The notes below the pieces were generated by a model. The model was not told where the DNA came from. It saw nothing but the letters and a program-made list of their open reading frames with translations, and made no database searches. Positions 36,505-44,150 of a stretch of DNA of 64,000 bases are shown here, in pieces (position 1 is the first letter of the stretch; each line of letters starts with the position of its first letter). This stretch comes from Romboutsia maritimum. Its GTDB lineage: Bacteria > Bacillota > Clostridia > Peptostreptococcales > Peptostreptococcaceae. Made by a program: the position numbers and the translations under genes. The stretch lies in the NCBI RefSeq assembly GCF_002251085.2, contig NZ_NOJZ02000007.1, positions 1-64,000 of the forward strand, given 5' to 3'.

Positions 36505-36630
36505 CACAAAAAAGAATAAAAGGCCACACAATGTGCGACCTTTTATTCTCGAACGACGTTATAAATCCCTATATTAATAAATCCTTAGCGTTTGCCCCAA
36601 CACTTACGGTTTTATAGAGAAATTTTTAAC
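36505..36630 (-). ncRNA. Candidate small RNA with promoter and terminator, about 120 nt
   Basis: On the minus strand TTGACT (36660-36665) and TATTAT (36637-36642) lie 17 bases apart. They are followed by about 120 untranslated bases ending in a strong terminator: AGAATAAAAGG (36513-36523) pairs with CCTTTTATTCT (36539-36549), with an inner GC-rich stem and then a T6 tail. Inside is a hairpin AGTGTT/AACGCT with a GGGG-containing loop. No open frame is seen. It may be an independent small RNA or an attenuated leader of the sigma factor gene 400 bases further on. I could not match it to a riboswitch class. Confidence 0.5.
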
Positions 36631-36690
36631 CATTTAATAATAACATCATTAAAAATTATAGTCAAGTTCTGTTATTATGTAATATTATTT

Positions 36691-37221
36691 TTAGTGTTTA
36701 TCCTTACAACATCCACCGTCTTCATGATTACATCCACACTCATGATCTTCATTATGCTCATGATTATGTCCACATCCACATCCTTCTTCATGATGATGTT
36801 CTGCTTCTAATTCTTTCATTTTTTCTTCCATTTCAAAAAATTCTTTAACCATTTGGTCATATGTAGGTAATGAAGCTTCTGTATTATATTCTTCTCCTGT
36901 CCAATCTGCATACATCATTTCATTACCATTAGTTAATATTAATCTACCTGCCATAGTTATGTTATCTACATCTTCAAGGAAATCTATTTGTTTTTGTACT
37001 GTTTCGCCCTCTAATTTAACATCTTCATCCATACATCTTATTATCATTACAGGTGCATAGTAATCTTCACTATCTTTTACATTTACAACTACATCTAACA
37101 TCCCTTCTGCATCATCTTCAAACTCAGCTAAAGGTACATCAGTATCTATCATATCTTGTGGAACTAATAAGTCCTCCATTAAATACTTAATAACTCTTTC
37201 TTTTACTAATTGTTGTGACAT
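36691..37221 (-). CDS. HsdR_N-like domain protein with His/Cys-rich metal-binding tail
   Basis: A 176-residue acidic protein. The first 120 residues (LVKERVIKYLMEDLLVPQ, later MLDVVVNVKDSE and GRLILTNGNEMMYADW) resemble the type I restriction enzyme R N-terminal (HSDR_N) nuclease-like fold. The last 35 residues contain nine His and six Cys, including HHHEEGCGCGHNH and CGCNHEDGGCCKDKH, a probable metal-binding tail. No restriction-modification partners are near. The start has an AAGGAG site. The function is unknown; it may be a metal-binding or metal-buffering protein built on a nuclease fold. Confidence 0.6.
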   Translation of the reverse strand: MSQQLVKERVIKYLMEDLLVPQDMIDTDVPLAEFEDDAEGMLDVVVNVKDSEDYYAPVMIIRCMDEDVKLEGETVQKQIDFLEDVDNITMAGRLILTNGNEMMYADWTGEEYNTEASLPTYDQMVKEFFEMEEKMKELEAEHHHEEGCGCGHNHEHNEDHECGCNHEDGGCCKDKH

Positions 37222-37465
37222 AGTAATTCTCCTTTCATTTCTTTAATCATAAGTTGTCCAAACTTTTCCTCTTTATAGTATACTACATTAATCAATATTT
37301 CAATCTCTTCATTAAAATATTTTTTAATATGAATTTTAATATTCTTTAATACAAAATTTGACTTCAAATTCAAAACAGATATTCAATATAATATATTAAA
37401 TTGTTAAACAAAATTAATACAAATATCAGAAATTTTCATATTAGTTTTGTTCTTTGTTTATATTT

Positions 37466-37482
37466 TGTAACTTTTTTGTAAC
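37466..37482 (+). promoter_or_regulatory. WalR-type box upstream of the CAP-domain gene
   Basis: TGTAAC-N5-TGTAAC fits the WalR (YycF) consensus TGTWAH-N5-TGTWAH exactly. It lies about 190 bases upstream of a secreted wall-associated protein gene. WalR controls cell-wall metabolism genes in Firmicutes. Confidence 0.5.
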
Positions 37483-37562
37483 TTTTCATTTCTTATATAT
37501 CCTAGTATATAACCTACTTTCAGCATTTTTTTATCCATTTTTACATATCTTTACAGTAAAAT

Positions 37563-37621
37563 GTGACACTTTTCTGTGTTACTATAAGTGCATGAAGGGT
37601 AACCCCTAAGGTAAAGGTTAC
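37563..37621 (+). promoter_or_regulatory. Two dyads in the CAP-gene leader, one MerR-type
   Basis: GTGACAC-N6-GTGTTAC (37563-37582) is followed by a dyad with arms GTAACC and GGTTAC (37599-37621) around CCTAAGG. A TACAAT -10-like box starts in its right arm, but no good -35 stands 19 bases upstream. The second dyad resembles the one at 452-473. Confidence 0.4.
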
Positions 37622-37672
37622 AATTCAGTAACAAAATCTAATTTTTCAAATATAATAGTGAGGTGTTTAGAT

Positions 37673-38449
37673 ATGACAAAAAAAATAAAAACTTTATTAT
37701 CTTTAGGAGTAATAACTATAGTTACAGCTTCTAACATGGTACCAGCAAATGCATTAGTTAAAATTGATAGTGCTAAATTTATACCAAAAGGTGTATCATA
37801 TTTATGTATAAATGGTGTAAAATATAAATTTCCTGTAAATTCAAACTGCATAAATAAACCATCAGCACCAGGTACTGCTACAGATAAAAATGAATATAAC
37901 TCTGGTTCTACTGAGAAGCCTGTTACTACTCCGGATAATAACCAAAATAACTCTGGCTCTACTGAGAAGCCTGCTACTACTTCAGATAATAACCAAAATA
38001 ACTCTGTTTCTACTGAGAAACCTGATAGCAACACTGGAAATAATGAGCAATCAGCTGGAAATTTTGCAGCTTTCCAACAAGAAGTTCTTAGATTAGTAAA
38101 TATAGAAAGAAATAATAGAGGAATAAGCTCTCTTGTATTAAATTCTAGTTTATCTAATGTAGCTACTATGAAATCACAAGATATGATAAATAAAAACTAC
38201 TTTGACCATAACTCTCCAACTTACGGTTCACCATTTGATATGATGAAACAATTTGGAATAAGTTATAAAACTGCTGGTGAAAATATAGCAATGGGACAAA
38301 GTACTCCAAAAGAAGTTGTTACTGCTTGGATGAATTCAGAAGGTCATAGAAAAAATATATTAAATTCTAGCTTTACTGATATTGGAGTTGGAGTTGCAAA
38401 AAATTCTAACGGTACTATATACTGGACACAAATGTTTATAGGAAAATAA
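37673..38449 (+). CDS. Secreted CAP/SCP-domain protein (YkwD-like)
   Basis: A 258-residue protein with a signal peptide (about 1-25, ending near ANA), a linker of three 17-residue Ser/Thr/Pro/Asn repeats (each starting NSGSTEKP or NSVSTEKP) and a C-terminal CAP domain (about 135-258). The domain shows FDHNSPTYG, GENIA and GHRKNIL, containing the usual His and Glu residues. CAP proteins of this type are spore or wall associated; no enzymatic activity is certain. I place the start at the ATG at 37673, seven bases after GTGAGGTG, rather than at the GTG inside that site. A WalR-type box and two dyads precede it. Confidence 0.85.
   Translation: MTKKIKTLLSLGVITIVTASNMVPANALVKIDSAKFIPKGVSYLCINGVKYKFPVNSNCINKPSAPGTATDKNEYNSGSTEKPVTTPDNNQNNSGSTEKPATTSDNNQNNSVSTEKPDSNTGNNEQSAGNFAAFQQEVLRLVNIERNNRGISSLVLNSSLSNVATMKSQDMINKNYFDHNSPTYGSPFDMMKQFGISYKTAGENIAMGQSTPKEVVTAWMNSEGHRKNILNSSFTDIGVGVAKNSNGTIYWTQMFIGK
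37898..38050 (+). repeat. Three in-frame 51-base tandem repeats
   Basis: Units at 37898-37948, 37949-37999 and 38000-38050 encode 17-residue Ser/Thr/Pro/Asn-rich repeats in the linker of the CAP protein. The first two are nearly identical and the third has diverged at its end. Such repeats readily change copy number. Confidence 0.85.
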
Positions 38450-38484
38450 AAACTATAAAATAATATAATATCAAAAATTATAAA

Positions 38485-38522
38485 AAAATGGTTAACTTTT
38501 CAAAAGTTGACCATTTTTTTAT
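38485..38522 (+). terminator. Terminator of the CAP-domain gene
   Basis: AAAATGGTTAACTTTT (38485-38500) pairs with AAAAGTTGACCATTTT (38502-38517), followed by T residues. Confidence 0.8.
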
Positions 38523-38720
38523 ATTGAAACGAATTATAATGAAAGATTTTTTAAGTTAATCACATATATCTATACACTATTTTCTGACTTTTTAATATGT
38601 GTTTTTTAAATGTGACAAAATTATATTTCATGTAGCAACTTTAATGATATTTATTAATATATTATATTAGAAGGTTTTTAACTTTCGATTCATTTAAATA
38701 TGTAAATTGGAGGAATATAA

Positions 38721-39281
38721 ATGAACATAAAATGTGCACAACCATTTGAAATTGAATTTAAAACTGGTATTTTAGTTGACTGTACAATGGATGCAAAAAG
38801 AAAGAAAGATGATATAAAAGATTTTACTATCGCTGTAAATACAGATAAATTATTTATTTCTGTTGTAGAAAATAAAGTTGATCTAAATCCGTCAATAATT
38901 GTAGATAATCCTTGTAAAGGTGGAGATTCAATAAAAGTAGACTCTGCTCTAGTAAATGAAATTCATGCTAATGGAGTTATCACTTACGTTCTTGCTGCTG
39001 ATTTATTATTATCTAGTAGTAATGTTACTATTGTGCCACCTCAAACTCAAGGTTGGTCATCTTCAACTAGTAATACTGGTCATATTTGTTTAGATGATAA
39101 GCTAATTGGGTACGCAGAAAACTTAAATGATAAGTATGAACTAAAAGTTACTATTTCAAATCTTATTTTAGAAGATATAAAAGAAGTAACACAAGATAAT
39201 CAATTCTTATATGTAATATCTGGAGATGTTAAGGTAGAAGCTGTTAAGATTACCCCTCCTGATCCTGATCCTGCTGGATAA
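38721..39281 (+). CDS. Unidentified 186-residue protein, first of a pair
   Basis: I do not recognise this protein. It has no signal peptide or membrane helix. It looks mostly beta-rich (FEIEFKTGILVDCTMD, NGVITYVLAADLLLSS, DNQFLYVISGDVKVEAVKI) and ends in a Pro/Asp tail, PPDPDPAG. It has a TTGGAGG site. The next gene, 36 bases on, also encodes a signal-less beta-rich protein with a Pro/Asp/Gly-rich stretch. Their neighbours are secreted proteins. A spore-coat or exosporium role would fit such composition but is only a guess. Confidence 0.55.
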   Translation: MNIKCAQPFEIEFKTGILVDCTMDAKRKKDDIKDFTIAVNTDKLFISVVENKVDLNPSIIVDNPCKGGDSIKVDSALVNEIHANGVITYVLAADLLLSSSNVTIVPPQTQGWSSSTSNTGHICLDDKLIGYAENLNDKYELKVTISNLILEDIKEVTQDNQFLYVISGDVKVEAVKITPPDPDPAG

Positions 39282-39317
39282 TTTTCAATAAAAATAATCA
39301 TAAAAGGAGAGTTTTCT

Positions 39318-39944
39318 ATGAATAATAATCTTGATAACATTTTAACTAAAGATGCTGTAGAATGTAATAATATTTATGTAGAACAACCACCTATCTATCT
39401 AAGTGTTTCAAAAAATGATTTTAATAATATGGGAATAGGCGATCCTTTAAATCCTTATAACTATCCTGCTATTATATCTAAGGTTACTGGAAGTTATAAT
39501 AATGTTAAACCTACATGTGCAAAAGATTTAATTACCACTGTTTTTAAACCTACTACTTTAATTGTATCTTGTGATGAAAATTTAAATAGTGAAATTAAAC
39601 AAGAAATACCAGCATTAGTCGAACTAAATCAACTTAGAGTTCTTGCATCTTGTTTATACAATCCGATTTTAACTTCTACTGGTATTGGTATTTTTGCCGT
39701 TAGTCAAGAATTCGTTGGATTGGATCAAATAATTGGATATTATGGTCCTAATGATACTATTCCTTCTCTTGATGATTTTAATATACATTTAAAATTAAAA
39801 GATGGAAATCCTAATGATCCTGATAATCCAGGTGGAATAGGATTTGATGGTATATTATTTAGACCAGATGATGAAAATTATCCAAACGGTCCTGGAACTT
39901 ACTTCTTTAGAATAATCGTTTCAGCTAGAATAGATATTAAATAA
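39318..39944 (+). CDS. Unidentified 208-residue protein, second of a pair
   Basis: This protein has no recognised family, signal peptide or membrane helix. It contains four Cys residues (ECNNI, PTCAKD, VSCDE, ASCLY) and a Pro/Asp/Gly-rich loop (DGNPNDPDNPGGIGFDG). It ends in a beta-like stretch, GTYFFRIIVSARIDIK. AAAAGGAGAG precedes the ATG. It forms an operon with the preceding gene and ends at a terminator. The two share composition but no obvious aligned core. What they do is unknown. Confidence 0.55.
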   Translation: MNNNLDNILTKDAVECNNIYVEQPPIYLSVSKNDFNNMGIGDPLNPYNYPAIISKVTGSYNNVKPTCAKDLITTVFKPTTLIVSCDENLNSEIKQEIPALVELNQLRVLASCLYNPILTSTGIGIFAVSQEFVGLDQIIGYYGPNDTIPSLDDFNIHLKLKDGNPNDPDNPGGIGFDGILFRPDDENYPNGPGTYFFRIIVSARIDIK

Positions 39945-39980
39945 CATATATAATATATCTATGTTTTATTAACAAATATA

Positions 39981-40010
39981 CAAGGCTGTTTTTACACAGC
40001 CTTGTTTTAT
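39981..40010 (+). terminator. Terminator of the unidentified two-gene operon
   Basis: CAAGGCTGT (39981-39989) pairs with ACAGCCTTG (39996-40004), then TTTT. Confidence 0.8.
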
Positions 40011-40036
40011 TATAATTTGCCTATTTTTTTATCGTG

Positions 40037-40053
40037 TGTTACAATCTTGTAAT
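40037..40053 (+). promoter_or_regulatory. WalR-type box upstream of the DUF1002 gene
   Basis: TGTTAC-N5-TGTAAT fits the WalR consensus TGTWAH-N5-TGTWAH. It lies about 130 bases before the start of a secreted protein gene. It is the second such box within 2.6 kb. Confidence 0.5.
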
Positions 40054-40182
40054 CGAATTCTATTGTTAAATAGTTTATAGTATATTTAATGATAATACAA
40101 GTTATTGTATAATATACATATGTGTATACCTGTTTGATAAAAATATTCAAACTAAACATTTATGAAATTTGGGAGGAATACT

Positions 40183-41280
40183 ATGAAATTCAAAAAAAAA
40201 ATTAGCTCATTATTAATATGCGCTACTCTTATATTAGGAAGTGTTAATCTATCATTCGCTGATGGATCAAAAGTAGTTACACTTGGAGCAAACTTAAAAC
40301 CTGCTCAAAAAGAACAAATGTTAAAATACTTTGGTGTAAATGAAAACGAAGCTGTAGTATTAGAAGTTAACAATGCAGAAGAAAGAAAATACTTAGAAGG
40401 TGTTGCAAGTGAAGCACAACTTGGAAAAATAACTATTTCTTGTTCTTATGTTGAACCAACTAATAAAGGAAATGGAATAAACGTTAAAACTGCTAACCTT
40501 ACATGGGTTACAAGTTCTATGATAGCAACGACTTTATCTACTGCTGGTATTGAAGATGCAAATGTAATAGTAGCAGCACCTTTCCCTGTATCAGGTACAG
40601 GTGGATTAACTGGTGTTATGAAAGCATTTGAAGATGCCACTGGTAAAAAATTAGATGAAAAAAAGAAAGAATTAGCTACTGAAGAACTAGTAGTTACTGG
40701 AGACTTAGGTGATGAAGTAGGTCAAGAAAAAGCTACAGGTGTTATAAATGATATAAAAACAGAGATAATAAAAAACGGAACTAAAGATGTAGCTCAAATA
40801 GCAGATACTATAAATAATATAACTAATAACTATAATATTACATTATCTCCTGAACAACAAAAATTAATAGAAGATATGATGTTAAAAATATCTAATCAGA
40901 ACTATGATTATAATAAAATAAAAGATACATTATCAAATGTTTCTGATAACATAAGCAAAGATTTACAAACGATGGGCGAAAGTATTAAAGATTCAGGATT
41001 ATTCTCTAAAATAGGTGATTGGTTTAAAAACTTATTTGCTAAAGAAAGTACTAGTAATAAAGAACTAGGTATATTAGAAACTACTAATGATGATTTACTT
41101 GGTCAAAATGCTAAGATAGATGCTACAGATGATAAAGCTATACAATTACCTGATAGCGACCAAGTAGAAGGTTTCTTTGCTAAGATGTGGGGTTGGGTTA
41201 CAGGATTATTTGATAATAATAACTCTGAACCTACTTCAAAAGAAAATACGTCTACTGAAAATACTACAAATGTTAACTAA
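40183..41280 (+). CDS. Secreted DUF1002 (YpuA-like) protein
   Basis: A 365-residue exported protein with a signal peptide (about 1-26, ending SFA) and a DUF1002 domain (about 30-215). Typical phrases include LGANLKPAQKEQMLKYFGV, TWVTSSMIATTLSTAGIEDANVIVAAPFPVSGTGGLTGVM (in part) and KATGVINDIK. A helical region and a low-complexity Thr/Asn/Glu tail follow. The function is unknown; Bacillus YpuA has been linked with cell-wall stress control. The ATG at 40183 follows GGGAGG and is preferred to an ATG seven codons upstream. A WalR-type box lies upstream and a strong terminator follows. Confidence 0.82.
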   Translation: MKFKKKISSLLICATLILGSVNLSFADGSKVVTLGANLKPAQKEQMLKYFGVNENEAVVLEVNNAEERKYLEGVASEAQLGKITISCSYVEPTNKGNGINVKTANLTWVTSSMIATTLSTAGIEDANVIVAAPFPVSGTGGLTGVMKAFEDATGKKLDEKKKELATEELVVTGDLGDEVGQEKATGVINDIKTEIIKNGTKDVAQIADTINNITNNYNITLSPEQQKLIEDMMLKISNQNYDYNKIKDTLSNVSDNISKDLQTMGESIKDSGLFSKIGDWFKNLFAKESTSNKELGILETTNDDLLGQNAKIDATDDKAIQLPDSDQVEGFFAKMWGWVTGLFDNNNSEPTSKENTSTENTTNVN

Positions 41281-41294
41281 TTAATCAAATTTAC

Positions 41295-41340
41295 AAACTA
41301 CCTTTTTACCTATATTTCAAGGAAAAAAGGTAGTTTTATT
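41295..41340. terminator. Terminator of the DUF1002 gene
   Basis: AAACTACCTTTTT (41295-41307) pairs with the arm at 41323-41337 (AAAAAAGGTAGTTTT). T residues follow on the plus strand. Confidence 0.75.
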
Positions 41341-41364
41341 TTGCTTATAATTACTCAAATTCAT

Positions 41365-42741
41365 CTAAATTTCTATATGTTTATTTTTAATAAATTTTAT
41401 ACCTTTGTTATAATAATCATCCATTATTTCTTTTGGAACCATACTTCCACCAGTTGCCCATGCAATATGATTTATGTTTTGAAGTTTATCTTCAAGATTA
41501 TTATCTTTCAAATATTTTTTTCCATCTTTACTTGTAAGTATCTTTACTATGCCGACCAAACCAGCAAGAGCTGATGGCTCTAAGAATATATTCTCATTAT
41601 CAGCCATCATAGCTAATAATCTATATAGATTTTCATCTGTTATTGTGTAACATCCACTCATTAAATTTTCTAATGTTTTCCCAACGAAACCAGATGCACG
41701 GCCTACTGCTAATCCATCTGCAGCTGTTATATTATCTATTCCGAAATCTTGTACACTTATTTTATCATGTTGTCCAGTCATTGATCCTATCGTCATACAT
41801 GGTGAATGTGTTGGTTCAGCAAAGAAAAAATGAACATTATCTTTATATAAAAGTTTAAGACCAAATGCAACACCTCCAGGTCCTCCACCTACTCCGCATG
41901 GAAGATAAACAAACAGAGGATTATTATCATCTATATTTATATTCATTTCTTTTAATTGTTTGTCTAATCTGCTTGCAGCAACAGAATATCCTAAAAATAA
42001 GTTTTTAGAGTTTTCATCATCTACAAAATAGCTATTTTCATCTAATTCAGATTGCTTTCTTCCTTCGTCAACAGCTTTGCTATAATCAGATTCATATTCT
42101 ATAACCTCTACCCCTCTACTTCTTAGAAGATCCTTTTTCCACTGTCTCGCATCTGCTGACATATGTACAGTAACCTTAAATCCTAGCTTAGCACTCATTA
42201 TACCTATACTTAAACCTAGATTTCCTGTAGAACCTACTACTACAGAGTACTTAGAGAAAAATTTTCTAATCTCATCACTGTCTAATTTCTCATAGTTGTC
42301 TTCTAATGTTATTATATTATTTTCTAATGCTAAATCTTCTGCATGTTTTAAAACTTCATATATTCCACCTCTAGCTTTTATAGATCCTGATACCTTAAGA
42401 TGACTATCACATTTTAATAAAAGATTTCCTAAAAGTTCTTTACCACATATTTCTTCTAACTTATTTTTCATATTGTTTATTTTCACTGTTTTAGATTCTA
42501 TTATTCCCTTATCCTCTTTTGTCTCTGGAAATACCTTAGCTATATATGGTGCAAATCTATTTAGCCTTTCTTGAGCATCTAATACATCTTCTTGTGAAAT
42601 AGAAACTTTTTTCATTCCTTCTTCAAAGTCACTATAATTAGAATTAATCCATAATACTTCTTTTAAATCTATCATTTCTTTTAATTGTGGATATTCTTCT
42701 ATCCACGTTGATATTTCCTTACCTAAAACTTTTGCACTCAT
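41365..42741 (-). CDS. dsdA: D-serine ammonia-lyase
   Basis: A 458-residue PLP enzyme that converts D-serine to pyruvate and ammonia. The PLP lysine is in [16 protein letters not shown], and the glycine-rich phosphate loop is in [13 protein letters not shown]. Length and order match DsdA-type D-serine dehydratases rather than L-serine or threonine enzymes. It is divergent from an XRE-cupin regulator. Its promoter (TTGACG/TATATT) is followed at the expected start point by a perfect palindrome, which suggests repression by that neighbour. Confidence 0.92.
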   Translation of the reverse strand: MSAKVLGKEISTWIEEYPQLKEMIDLKEVLWINSNYSDFEEGMKKVSISQEDVLDAQERLNRFAPYIAKVFPETKEDKGIIESKTVKINNMKNKLEEICGKELLGNLLLKCDSHLKVSGSIKARGGIYEVLKHAEDLALENNIITLEDNYEKLDSDEIRKFFSKYSVVVGSTGNLGLSIGIMSAKLGFKVTVHMSADARQWKKDLLRSRGVEVIEYESDYSKAVDEGRKQSELDENSYFVDDENSKNLFLGYSVAASRLDKQLKEMNINIDDNNPLFVYLPCGVGGGPGGVAFGLKLLYKDNVHFFFAEPTHSPCMTIGSMTGQHDKISVQDFGIDNITAADGLAVGRASGFVGKTLENLMSGCYTITDENLYRLLAMMADNENIFLEPSALAGLVGIVKILTSKDGKKYLKDNNLEDKLQNINHIAWATGGSMVPKEIMDDYYNKGIKFIKNKHIEI

Positions 42742-42856
42742 TATGATTTCTCCTTTTTATATTTCATATAATATTTACTAGTTATATTTGTACTACATCA
42801 ATAGTTTTTCTCAATGTGTAAACCTTTCATTAAATTACACTTACTTTTCATGTATT

Positions 42857-42909
42857 AAAGTAAATATAATTTACTTTTTAAATATATCATTTTTTTAATT
42901 TCACGTCAA
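42857..42909 (-). promoter_or_regulatory. dsdA promoter with palindromic operator
   Basis: On the minus strand TTGACG (42904-42909) and TATATT (42881-42886) are 17 bases apart. A perfect 9-3-9 palindrome with arms AAAGTAAAT and ATTTACTTT (42857-42877) covers the predicted transcription start, an ideal position for repression. Confidence 0.6.
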
Positions 42910-43028
42910 TACAATTTAATTTTTATTATATTTTTTAAATATAATTTAATTTTATTGATAAAATTTCTTTAAATTGATATAATTATTTAGATAAAATTAG
43001 TTTAATATATAAAAAAGAGGTTATAAAA

Positions 43029-43583
43029 ATGAGCGATTTAAATATATCAGAAAATATTACTAAATTTAGAAAAGAAAAAAATCTAACTATTAAAGAACTT
43101 GCTACTCTTGCAGGAGTAACCCCTTCTTTGCTTAGTCAAATAGAAAAAGGTTCTGCTAATCCATCTCTTAATACCTTAAAGCAAATTTCAAAAGCTTTAG
43201 ATGTGCAATTATTTAATTTTTTTATACAAGATGTTTCTAGCGAAAATTTAGTAGTAAGACACAATAATCGTAAAAAGATGATTTTTCCTGAAACAGATAA
43301 TTTTACTTATGAATTATTAACACCTAACTCTAATAGTACTATTGAGTTTATGCTGATGAAGATACCACCTGGACTATCTTCTTCTGATCAACTTTTTTCT
43401 CACAAGGGAGAAGAAGTTGCATATGTATCCAAAGGTAGTGTTAATATTTATTTAATGAATGAAATTATTACACTTACTCCTGGTGACAGTGTTATGATTC
43501 CTCCTCATGTAAATCATAAATGGGAAAATATAAGTGAATTAGAATGTGAGATTTTATTTGCAGTAACTCCTCCATCTTTTTAA
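43029..43583 (+). CDS. XRE-family regulator with C-terminal cupin domain
   Basis: A 184-residue regulator: helix-turn-helix at about 10-65 (LTIKELATLAGVTPSLLSQIEKGSANPSL) and a cupin sensor domain at about 110-180 (HKGEEVAYVSKGSVNIYL, then PGDSVMIPPHVNHKWEN). This class (SutR/PuuR-like) senses small metabolites such as amino acids or amines. Divergent orientation from dsdA suggests that it controls D-serine breakdown. It has an AAAGAGG site. Confidence 0.87.
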   Translation: MSDLNISENITKFRKEKNLTIKELATLAGVTPSLLSQIEKGSANPSLNTLKQISKALDVQLFNFFIQDVSSENLVVRHNNRKKMIFPETDNFTYELLTPNSNSTIEFMLMKIPPGLSSSDQLFSHKGEEVAYVSKGSVNIYLMNEIITLTPGDSVMIPPHVNHKWENISELECEILFAVTPPSF

Positions 43584-43589
43584 TTTACA

Positions 43590-43638
43590 AAATAAATGAG
43601 TTGGCTCTTTATAAAGAACCAACCCATTTATTTTATTA
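43590..43638. terminator. Terminator between the XRE-cupin gene and the convergent BFD gene
   Basis: AAATAAATG (43590-43598) pairs with CATTTATTT (43625-43633), with a further inner stem GTTGG/CCAAC and TCTTTATAAAGA. T runs are present on both strands. Confidence 0.75.
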
Positions 43639-43641
43639 TCT

Positions 43642-43953
43642 TTAATTTTCTATAATATCAGCTATTAAAGTCTTACATCTTGTGCATATAGTTCCTGCCT
43701 TAGTTGTTTCACAAACTTTCTCTACTGTATTTGCTCCATTTTCTTTAGCTTTAAGAATTTGGTAAAGAGATATATTTAGACAGTTGCATATAGTTTTGCT
43801 TTTATGTACCACTTTTATTACTTCTTGTATTTCATTTTCGTATTCATCATCTACTATGACTATATCTACTATTTTTTTAATGTCTTCTATATTCCTTGCA
43901 CCCTTTTCTACTGCTTGTCTTATAATTAAGTACTCTTGTGTTGTTAATTTCAT
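43642..43953 (-). CDS. BFD-like [2Fe-2S]-binding protein
   Basis: A 103-residue protein. The C-terminal half has CNCLNIS and, 33 residues later, CTRC, the four-cysteine pattern of bacterioferritin-associated-ferredoxin-like [2Fe-2S] domains. The N-terminal half has the same helical plan (LTTQEYLIIRQAVEKGARNIEDIKKIV) but no cysteines, so it looks like a degenerate second copy. Such domains transfer electrons in iron release or in amino acid oxidases and dehydrogenases. The protein stands alone, so its partner is unknown. Confidence 0.72.
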   Translation of the reverse strand: MKLTTQEYLIIRQAVEKGARNIEDIKKIVDIVIVDDEYENEIQEVIKVVHKSKTICNCLNISLYQILKAKENGANTVEKVCETTKAGTICTRCKTLIADIIEN

Positions 43954-44086
43954 TTTTTACCTCCATTTTTAGCGTCTAAATTATTTAATTCTCACTAAGA
44001 TAATTAATACCCTTTTATAGAAGTTTTAATCCATATTTTTCAAATTCTTATATTTTTTAATATTAATCAGTAAAAGACCTTCATGT

Positions 44087-44117
44087 AAAAAATGGAAGCA
44101 TAAAAGCTTCCATTTTT
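44087..44117. terminator. Terminator of the chemoreceptor gene
   Basis: AAAAATGGAAGC (44088-44099) pairs with GCTTCCATTTTT (44106-44117). The stem has T residues on both strands. Confidence 0.75.
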
Positions 44118-44150
44118 AGTAATTCATAAATTATAGTATTTATTATTGTA

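Noticed and set aside
36555-36575. GTTCGA on the minus strand as the T-loop of a tRNA remnant or attachment site
   Set aside because: No acceptor stem, anticodon arm or CCA is seen around it, and no integrated element adjoins.
37618-38034. Minus-strand open frame of 138 codons with repeated residues
   Set aside because: It is the antisense shadow of the CAP-protein gene; its repeats only mirror the 51-base coding repeats, and it has no ribosome binding site.
37898-38050. Tandem repeats as a CRISPR array
   Set aside because: The repeats are contiguous, in frame and coding, with no spacers, and no cas genes are present.
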